A model generated the notes under the pieces. That model did not search any database. It worked only from the letters and a program-made list of their open reading frames with translations, and was not told the origin of the DNA. A stretch of DNA of 64,000 nucleotides from Caldifarciminota bacterium (GTDB lineage Bacteria; Hydrothermota; Tepidihabitantia; SM23-42), in the NCBI GenBank assembly GCA_027026255.1, contig JALVOT010000009.1, forward strand, positions 27,833 through 91,832, given 5' to 3'. The position numbers and the translations under genes were made by a program. Shown in pieces: positions 57,289-64,000 of this stretch. The stretch's first letter is position 1. Each line of letters begins with the position of its first letter.

Positions 57289-57804
57289 ATGAGACACGGA
57301 GTGCATAAAAAGAAACTGGGGAGAAAGAAAGAGCATCGTCTTGCTCTATTAAAGAATCTGTGTCGTTCACTTTTCATCCATGAAAAGATTAAGACTACAC
57401 TCCCCAAGGCAAAAGAGGTAAGAAGGATGGCAGAGAGGCTTATTGAATTTGCCAAGAGGAACGACCTTGCTGCAAAAAGGCGGATTTACCGCTATATCCC
57501 TGACCATAAACTTGTGAAGATTATCTGTGATGAGATCGGACCGAGATTTGCCTCTATTCAGGGCGGATATACCAGAATCTATCGACTTGGACCGAGGCTT
57601 GGGGATGGTGCTGAACTTGCAGTAATTGAACTTACCAAACCGGGCGAGCCGTCAGATATTGCCTTGAGAAGGAAGTTGATTGAGCGGCGTAAGGTTGAGG
57701 TCGAGGATAAGAAGAAGAAGGACAAGAAGGAAAAGAAAAAGGAAAAGAAAAAAGAGAAGAAAAAAGAGAAGAAAAAAGAAAAACCCAGGAAGAAGAAAAA
57801 ATAG
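57289..57804 (+). CDS. rplQ: 50S ribosomal protein L17 with Lys/Glu-rich C-terminal tail
   Basis: MRHGVHKKKLGRKKEHRLALLKNLCRSLFIHEKIKTTLPKAKEVRRMAERLI...KKKDKKEKKKEKKKEKKKEKKKEKPRKKKK. Confidence 0.97.
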   Translation: MRHGVHKKKLGRKKEHRLALLKNLCRSLFIHEKIKTTLPKAKEVRRMAERLIEFAKRNDLAAKRRIYRYIPDHKLVKIICDEIGPRFASIQGGYTRIYRLGPRLGDGAELAVIELTKPGEPSDIALRRKLIERRKVEVEDKKKKDKKEKKKEKKKEKKKEKKKEKPRKKKK

Positions 57805-57856
57805 GCAAATTCTGAATTCCCCATAGAAGTCCAGCGGCAAAAAATAATTTAAGTAG

Positions 57857-59656
57857 ATGGCTATCCAGGAACGATTTTTATATAAATACTTTTCTGCGGT
57901 TTGGGTATTTATTATCCTGCTCTTTATTGGACTCGGTTGTTTTGAGCCGCTGTTTGCCTGTAAACCAGAGATATCGGTAAAATTTATCAGAGGGCTGTGG
58001 GTCAGGGCTGCGGCAACTGCCGCCCCGGATTCAATTCCCCGGATAATTGAACTTGTTGACGAATTAGGGATTACTGATTTATTCGTGCAAGTGGTGGTCG
58101 GTGGTTATGCATATTACCACTCTAAATATCTGCCGCGCAGCCAGTATCTATCTCGGATTGGTCCAGAAGACTATACCCCCCTGGATTCGCTTCTGAAATC
58201 ATTGAGTAAAAGACCGGTAAGGGTGCATGCCTGGGTTAATACATTTCTTGTCTGGTCGATGAGTTCACCACCGGATTCACAAACCCATTTATACTACACC
58301 CATCCCGGATGGTTTATCAGGGATGTTAACAATCATTCAATCGTTGATTATCCCTTCATCAGCTGGCTGGATATGAATCTTGAAGGGCTTTATCTTGATC
58401 CGGAAAAGGATTCGGTCAGGGAATTTTTATCGGAAATCTGCAAAGAGATAAGTTATAAATTTCCTGTTGCCGGAGTGCATCTGGATTTTGTCCGCTATCC
58501 GGGCGCGCTCTTCGGTCTGGACCAGACTGATGAATCGGCATTACTTGCTGGTAAGGATGAGAATAGTCTTGGCTGGCTCAGTTTATTTCGTTATCCCGGG
58601 CTGAAATTTATTCAGCGCTGGAGGGTGTGGCATTACTGGAAGATTAATAAATTGAGGGAGCAGAATATTACTCGTTTTGTTTCGGAGGTGCGGACAAAGC
58701 TCAGAAAGGGGTGTCTTCTTTCCGCAGCAGTTTTTGCCCAGCCCGGGGTTGCCCGATATCGATTTGCCCAGAATTGGATTCAATGGGATGACCTTGACCT
58801 ACCGGTGATAATGTCCTATACCCGGGATGTTAAAAAGTTTGAGAAGATTGTAAAATATACACTCGGTAAGCGTCCCGATGCAGTTTTTGGCATCGGTATC
58901 CTCTGGCCTGATATGGAAGATGAGGTATTATGGCAGGTAAAACTGGTTAAAAAATCCGGCGGTGCCGGGATATCATTTTTTGATTATACAACAATCCGGG
59001 ATACAATATTTGACCTCACCCGATGTGGTGTTGATGTTATTGATAAGAATGCACTATTTATGGATACAACTTCTTATCGACCTGATAGTATTATTATTGA
59101 ACCACCGGATTCTGTGTGGGCGGCTCTGGGCAGGAAAGAGGTTTCCCGGGGAGAGGACCTTGAGTTCGCCGGTTTTTTGCTTGCGCTCTCGCTTGACCCG
59201 ATTCAGGACATAGAAAGGCTGCATCTTTCTCAAAAAGATTTCATTAATTTTATCCGGGATGATATCGCTGCATTCAGATATTTGGATAAAAAGATATTCC
59301 CCCTTGATGACACCCTTATTCAGCCGCCGGGTGTAGTAATAAAATATTCTTTTATTCCTGGAGAAGAACTTAATACAAACAGGGTTATAAATCCTGACAG
59401 TATGTCGGGAAAACTTGAACACGAGGTATTTATTTATCCTGAAGCCGGTAATAAATTTGTCAGTAATGTCTTTAAGAGCGACACCACAACCGTGAATCTT
59501 TTTTCCACGACACGGGGTTTATATATCTATAAAGTGATAAAAAAGATAAAAGGCGGGGGCAGAGTTTTACAGCATAATGTGAAAACTGAAGAAATGCCTA
59601 TTCATAAATACTGGACTATTAATAATAGATTGACATCTTTATTTACCGGATTATAA
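57857..59656 (+). CDS. Glycoside-hydrolase-like (GHL10/DUF4015-type) secreted protein
   Basis: RGLWVRAAATAAPDSIPRIIELVDELGITDLFVQVVVGGYAYYHSKYLP...HAWVNTFLVW...VAGVHLDFVRYPG...LPVIMSYTRD. Confidence 0.82.
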   Translation: MAIQERFLYKYFSAVWVFIILLFIGLGCFEPLFACKPEISVKFIRGLWVRAAATAAPDSIPRIIELVDELGITDLFVQVVVGGYAYYHSKYLPRSQYLSRIGPEDYTPLDSLLKSLSKRPVRVHAWVNTFLVWSMSSPPDSQTHLYYTHPGWFIRDVNNHSIVDYPFISWLDMNLEGLYLDPEKDSVREFLSEICKEISYKFPVAGVHLDFVRYPGALFGLDQTDESALLAGKDENSLGWLSLFRYPGLKFIQRWRVWHYWKINKLREQNITRFVSEVRTKLRKGCLLSAAVFAQPGVARYRFAQNWIQWDDLDLPVIMSYTRDVKKFEKIVKYTLGKRPDAVFGIGILWPDMEDEVLWQVKLVKKSGGAGISFFDYTTIRDTIFDLTRCGVDVIDKNALFMDTTSYRPDSIIIEPPDSVWAALGRKEVSRGEDLEFAGFLLALSLDPIQDIERLHLSQKDFINFIRDDIAAFRYLDKKIFPLDDTLIQPPGVVIKYSFIPGEELNTNRVINPDSMSGKLEHEVFIYPEAGNKFVSNVFKSDTTTVNLFSTTRGLYIYKVIKKIKGGGRVLQHNVKTEEMPIHKYWTINNRLTSLFTGL

Positions 59657-59674
59657 TATATAAAAGGAGATGCG

Positions 59675-61039
59675 ATGTTTGAAACATTAAAAAATATCGG
59701 TTCCCGGGTGGATGCTGACTATTTTGATATTCGTTATGAGAAGAAGAATGAGACCAAGATTGTGTTTGAAGGTAAGGAATTGACCGAACTCAGCTCCAAC
59801 AGCACGGATGGCTATGTGCTCAGGGTGCTTGTTGATGGCGGGCTGGCTTCAATCGCCTTCACACGACTTGAAGATGCGGAACAGGCGATAAAACAGGTCA
59901 GGGAAAACGCCCGATTGATTGCCCGCAGTACCGAAAAAAAGGTTGTGTTTGCACCGGTTGATATCAAAAAGGACCGGTTTACGCCGAGTTTGAATCAGGA
60001 TCCCAGAAAATTGTCGATTGATGAGAAACTTGAGTTGACACGCCATTATAATGAAATCCCGCTTCAGGAAAAAAAGATTGCGACAACCCATATTGGTTAT
60101 CTGGAAGTGAGTCGGGAAAAATATTTTATCAGTAGTGAAGGTGCAGAAATTGCCGAAGACTTGGTGACGACAAGGATTAACGGTATGATAACCAGTCGGG
60201 ATGGGAATTTGATTCAAACCGTAAGGGTGGGTATCGGAGGTGCTGATGGATTCGCAAGATTGAGAAATCAGGAAGGTCAGTTTGAGAAGAAGACCTCGAT
60301 TGCGATACAACTTTTAAATGCAGAACCAATCCCGGCTGGAATCTATAATGTGATACTGAATCAGGGTATGGCTGGCGTCTTTACCCATGAGGCATTTGGT
60401 CATTTTTCCGAAGCCGACCTGATTGAAGACAATCCGTCGATGCGTGAGAAGATGAGACTGAATGCGAGACTCGGAAGTGAGATTCTTAATATCAAGGATG
60501 ATCCGACGATACCCAATCAACTTGGTTTTTATAAATATGATGACGAAGGTGTTGAGGCAAGGCCGGTCCAACTTCTGAAAAACGGCGTTCTGGCTGGAAG
60601 ATTACATTCGCGTCGGACCGCAACCGTATTTGGGGAGGAAGCGAATGGACATTGTGTTGCTGAAGATTTTCGTTATGCCCCAATTATAAGGATGGGGACT
60701 ATTTTTATTGAACCGGGACCGTTTTCCTTTGAACAGTTGCTCGAGGAGCTTGGTAATGGGTTTTATATCATTGACGCCCGGGGTGGACAGACCAGTGGTG
60801 AGAATTTTACCTTTGGTGCGCAATATGGATATGTAGTAAAGAATGGTAAGATTAACCAGATAGTGCGTGATATAAACATCACAGGGAATTTATACCGGAC
60901 CCTGATGAATATATCTATGATTGGAAATGACCTTGAATTATGTCAGATTGGCGGCTGCGGTAAAGGTCAGCTCAATATCCGTTCCTGTAATGGTTCTCCT
61001 CATATCTTAATAAAAGAAGTTGTTATTGGAGGTGTCTGA
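59675..61039 (+). CDS. tldD: TldD-like metalloprotease subunit
   Basis: GMAGVFTHEAFGHFSEADLI...GLRD-type GQTSGENFTFGAQYGYVVKNGKI. Confidence 0.94.
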   Translation: MFETLKNIGSRVDADYFDIRYEKKNETKIVFEGKELTELSSNSTDGYVLRVLVDGGLASIAFTRLEDAEQAIKQVRENARLIARSTEKKVVFAPVDIKKDRFTPSLNQDPRKLSIDEKLELTRHYNEIPLQEKKIATTHIGYLEVSREKYFISSEGAEIAEDLVTTRINGMITSRDGNLIQTVRVGIGGADGFARLRNQEGQFEKKTSIAIQLLNAEPIPAGIYNVILNQGMAGVFTHEAFGHFSEADLIEDNPSMREKMRLNARLGSEILNIKDDPTIPNQLGFYKYDDEGVEARPVQLLKNGVLAGRLHSRRTATVFGEEANGHCVAEDFRYAPIIRMGTIFIEPGPFSFEQLLEELGNGFYIIDARGGQTSGENFTFGAQYGYVVKNGKINQIVRDINITGNLYRTLMNISMIGNDLELCQIGGCGKGQLNIRSCNGSPHILIKEVVIGGV

Positions 61040-61042
61040 GAA

Positions 61043-62350
61043 ATGGATAAATTGTTAAAACTTGCCGAAAAATGTTGTGATAAGGTTGAGGTTTATTCCC
61101 TTAATCAGTATATCAGGAATGTGGATTTTGAAAACGGCCGGTTAAAATTGATTGATTCTTCAATACAATCCGGGGTCTGTTTGAGAATCATCAAGGATAA
61201 TAAACTCGGTTTTGCATATACAAAAAATCTGCGTGACCGTGAAGGTTTGATTGATAACGCCCTCAATTCATTAAAGGGCGGAGTGAAGGCAGAATTTGAT
61301 TTTCCTGAAACAAAAGATTTAGTTGAGGTTAAGTCATACGACGAATCGATTGAGGAATTGAGTAATGAGACCGTGGTTGAAGAGTGTGAAAGATTGGTAA
61401 AGAAAATTTCTGAAAGGTCCGAGGGGCAGATTAATATCACTGCAATGGTCGATTCCTCCAGGATTCGTATCCTGAACAGCAGGGGAACCGATGTTGCAGC
61501 CCGTATATCAAATTATTTTCTCGTGACTTCAATACTTTTTCCCAATACCTATGCCAGTATTGACCGCATAATCCTTGATAGAAAATTTGTTCCAGCACCT
61601 GATGAATATATCGATTTTATTGTTGATACATATAATCAATCAGCAAAGGTGGTTTCAATCCCAGGGGGGAGGATGAAGGTTCTGTTTCTCCCGGAAACCC
61701 TGTATGTTTTACTCTGGCGGATTGCCTATGCAACAAGTGCAGAGAGTGTCTATCGTAATACATCTCCGATCATTGGTAGTATCGGTAAGAAGATTTTTCA
61801 TGAGGACTTTACTCTGATTAATGACCCTTTGAATCAGGAGACCGGACCGGCGCGCGCATTTGATGATGAGGCAACTCCAACTCAGACCCTGCCGATAATT
61901 GAAAATGGTGTATTAAAGAATTTTTATTATGACCTCGACTATGCACAAAGGATGGATAAGAAGCCGAGTGGAAATGGATTTAAGACGGGGCGCTGGGAAA
62001 GCGAACGGATTTCAATAAAACCCGGCCCGGCACTGGAGCACCTTTTCATTAAACCCGGTAAGAGTTCATTCCCGGAACTTTTGCGTATGGTTGATCAGGG
62101 AATTATTGTGGCTGGTTCACTGGGGGCGCATAGTGGAAATATTCCCAACGGTGATTTTTCCATCGGTCTTTCTCCAGGTTTGTATATAAAAGATGGAAAG
62201 ATTGCAGGTCGTCTTAAGGATGCAATGGTCGCCGGTAATATATATGAGGTAATGCAGAATATTGTGGGTATAGAAGATCGGGTCTATCCGGGTATGGCGG
62301 GATATTTTCCGGCAATGCTTTTTGATAATGTCTCTGTAGCATCACGATAG
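61043..62350 (+). CDS. TldE/PmbA-like metalloprotease subunit
   Basis: Paired with tldD; ARAFDDEATPTQTLPIIENGVLKNFYYDLDYA...GAHSGNIPNGDFSIGLSPGLYIKDGKI. Confidence 0.93.
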   Translation: MDKLLKLAEKCCDKVEVYSLNQYIRNVDFENGRLKLIDSSIQSGVCLRIIKDNKLGFAYTKNLRDREGLIDNALNSLKGGVKAEFDFPETKDLVEVKSYDESIEELSNETVVEECERLVKKISERSEGQINITAMVDSSRIRILNSRGTDVAARISNYFLVTSILFPNTYASIDRIILDRKFVPAPDEYIDFIVDTYNQSAKVVSIPGGRMKVLFLPETLYVLLWRIAYATSAESVYRNTSPIIGSIGKKIFHEDFTLINDPLNQETGPARAFDDEATPTQTLPIIENGVLKNFYYDLDYAQRMDKKPSGNGFKTGRWESERISIKPGPALEHLFIKPGKSSFPELLRMVDQGIIVAGSLGAHSGNIPNGDFSIGLSPGLYIKDGKIAGRLKDAMVAGNIYEVMQNIVGIEDRVYPGMAGYFPAMLFDNVSVASR

Positions 62351-62363
62351 TGTAGACAGCCCG

Positions 62364-63023
62364 ATGTTTTTTCTGCCGATTTCACTGCTATTTTTCTTGT
62401 TGTTGATTCTAATCCTGCCGGCACTTTTTCTGTTTATTCCCGCCCATATCATTGGCTATGCATTTCAGAAACTTGGACTCAGCGCGGAAGCGGGATTGAG
62501 TTTTTTTATCTTTTCACTCATCGGGAGCACGATAAATATTCCAATCAAGGAAGAACCCTGTTATGAGACCCCAAAAATTTCCTCGCTTGCACAGCTCTTT
62601 TTTTCCCATATTTCTGCACCTGCTCAGAAAAGGGTGCTGGCGATAAATGTCGGCGGTGCAATACTGCCGTTGATGCTTGCCCTGTATCTGTTTTTGACCC
62701 GTGCGCCATTTATTCCGACTCTCATTGCTACAGTAATAATGATAATCATTACAAAATACCTTGCCCGACCGGTGCCCAATGTGGGTATTGCGATGCCCGG
62801 ACTTATGCCGCCTCTGTTTGCCGTAATCCTCGCCTGGATTTTATCACCTCATAATACAGCACCGGTTGCCTATGTTTCTGGTGTTTTGGGGACAATTATC
62901 GGTGCTGATATATTAAACCTGCCGCGACTGAAGAAGATGTCCTGCGGTGTTATGAGTATTGGCGGTGCCGGAGTATTTGACGGAATCTACCTGGTCGGCA
63001 TCATCAGTCTAATCCTGGCATAG
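62364..63023 (+). CDS. DUF1614 integral membrane protein
   Basis: Multi-TM; GSTINIPIKE...ALYLFLTRAPFIPT...PLFAVILAWILSPHNTAPVAYVSGVLGTIIGADILNL. Confidence 0.85.
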   Translation: MFFLPISLLFFLLLILILPALFLFIPAHIIGYAFQKLGLSAEAGLSFFIFSLIGSTINIPIKEEPCYETPKISSLAQLFFSHISAPAQKRVLAINVGGAILPLMLALYLFLTRAPFIPTLIATVIMIIITKYLARPVPNVGIAMPGLMPPLFAVILAWILSPHNTAPVAYVSGVLGTIIGADILNLPRLKKMSCGVMSIGGAGVFDGIYLVGIISLILA

Positions 63024-63034
63024 CGATAACGATT

Positions 63035-63059
63035 TATTTCCACTTCGTAAGTGGAAATA
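63035..63059. terminator. Hairpin between convergent genes
   Basis: TATTTCCACTT-CGT-AAGTGGAAATA, 11-bp perfect stem, between DUF1614 and PpiC/SurA stops. Confidence 0.6.
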
Positions 63060-63067
63060 TGGGGGGA

Positions 63068-64000
63068 TTAGAATTTTTTTACAAATACCTTTTCTTTTAA
63101 TTCATCAATTAATGCTTCATATCTTTTTTGTAGTTCCTGTTGATAAAGGTATTGGTATATTTTATCACGCAGGTCTTCAAAACTGAGAAGTTTCTTTTCA
63201 ATCCTTTTTTTCACATAAATCAGATGATACCCATAAGGTGTGAACAGGGGTTTACTTATCTCGCCTTCTTTCAGGTTTTTAACCACCTTATCAAACGGTG
63301 GGGTGAGTTGATTCAAATAGAATTCTCCCAGATTTATGTTCGGGTCGTCAGAGTATTGCTTCGCCAGTGAATCAAAATCCGCGCCGGCGATTACCCTGTT
63401 TCGAATTTTTTCTGCCAGTTTTTCATAACGGAGGGTATCGGCTTTTGTCGGACTTACCTTAATAAGAATTTGTCTTAAGAGCACCCAGTCCCTGTTTTTA
63501 TTGAGCACTTCAACAATATGATAACCGAGTCGGGTAAGAAATGGTTTGGATATCTTGCCCGGCTTGAGATTAAATACTACACTTTCAAATTCTTTAAAGG
63601 TTTCGCCTTTTTTAATCCTGCCCAGCATTCCACCTTTTTTCTTTGAATTTTCATCTTCGGAAAATTCCCTGGCGATGGTTGCGAAGTCCCCTCCCTGATA
63701 TAGAAGTTTGTAGACATCAAGGGCGCGTTCAAATGCCTTTTTTAATTCATTGGTATCAGGTTTTATCGTCAGAAGAATGTGGGCAAGTTCGACCCGGCCG
63801 GGTAAGACCCCGATGGAGTCTTTATTTTTTTCATAGAATCGTTTGACCTCAATCGGTGAAATCGTTATCCGCAGCCCAAATTTTTTTGAGAGCAGGCGCT
63901 GCATCAATGCCTGGGTTTTGGTATTCTCTTCATAGTATTTTTTCATCTGCTCCAGGCTTATATTTTGTTCATCAAGATATTTGAAGAAGTCGGCTTCAGA
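63068..64000 (-). CDS. PpiC/SurA-type peptidylprolyl isomerase (5' end truncated by window)
   Basis: Two parvulin repeats (VELAHILLTIKP...GGDFATIAREFSEDENSKKKGGMLGRIKKGE; LGYHIVEVL). Reading frame stays open to 64000 (SEADFFKYLDEQNISLEQ). Confidence 0.93.
   Translation of the reverse strand, partial: SEADFFKYLDEQNISLEQMKKYYEENTKTQALMQRLLSKKFGLRITISPIEVKRFYEKNKDSIGVLPGRVELAHILLTIKPDTNELKKAFERALDVYKLLYQGGDFATIAREFSEDENSKKKGGMLGRIKKGETFKEFESVVFNLKPGKISKPFLTRLGYHIVEVLNKNRDWVLLRQILIKVSPTKADTLRYEKLAEKIRNRVIAGADFDSLAKQYSDDPNINLGEFYLNQLTPPFDKVVKNLKEGEISKPLFTPYGYHLIYVKKRIEKKLLSFEDLRDKIYQYLYQQELQKRYEALIDELKEKVFVKKF

Noticed and set aside
57579-57840. Minus-strand F/L-rich ORFs opposite the rplQ tail
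   Set aside because: Artifact of the antisense of the lysine-rich tract.
59675-62350. tldD/tldE as evidence of a RiPP cluster
   Set aside because: TldD/E pairs are widespread housekeeping proteases and no precursor peptide or maturase is adjacent.
1-64000. tRNA/rRNA genes, IS elements or prophage genes
   Set aside because: None recognised on either strand; no transposase, integrase or phage structural proteins among the ORFs.

Overview
The window looks like a chromosomal segment of a thermophile-like, moderately AT-rich bacterium; the lineage cannot be fixed from sequence alone. Left end (1-9932): the leader-proximal edge of a CRISPR array plus a type I-B (Csh1/Csh2) cas operon, on the minus strand. 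The operon reads cas8b-cas7-cas5-cas3-unknown gene-cas4-HTH regulator-cas1-cas2-leader-array, and no cas6 is visible. Centre (10.5-47.8 kb): mostly minus-strand housekeeping operons covering DUF763, deoC, envelope and nucleotide genes, purB, degP, truA, a histidine kinase, type IV pilus motor genes, a putative MurNAc-recycling cluster, lipB/lipA, mcsAB, lolCD, lysS, chrA and larE. Right end (49.2-57.8 kb): an rpsH-to-rplQ ribosomal operon, including an rpmJ missed by the ORF track, then a GHL10-like protein, tldD/tldE, DUF1614 and a truncated PpiC/SurA. Most notable observations: (i) many operon-first genes have a near-consensus TTGACW-N16/17-TATAAT promoter whose -10 box ends only 5-9 nt before the ATG, which predicts leaderless mRNAs, including one starting in the CRISPR leader; (ii) two matching long perfect palindromes flank an ArsR-like regulator inserted between cas4 and cas1; (iii) an uncharacterised gene sits inside a cas operon lacking cas6; (iv) rpsE and rpmD overlap by 68 nt; (v) an MFS gene appears to lack any canonical start codon. 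All homology calls are from recognition of protein sequence, without database searches.
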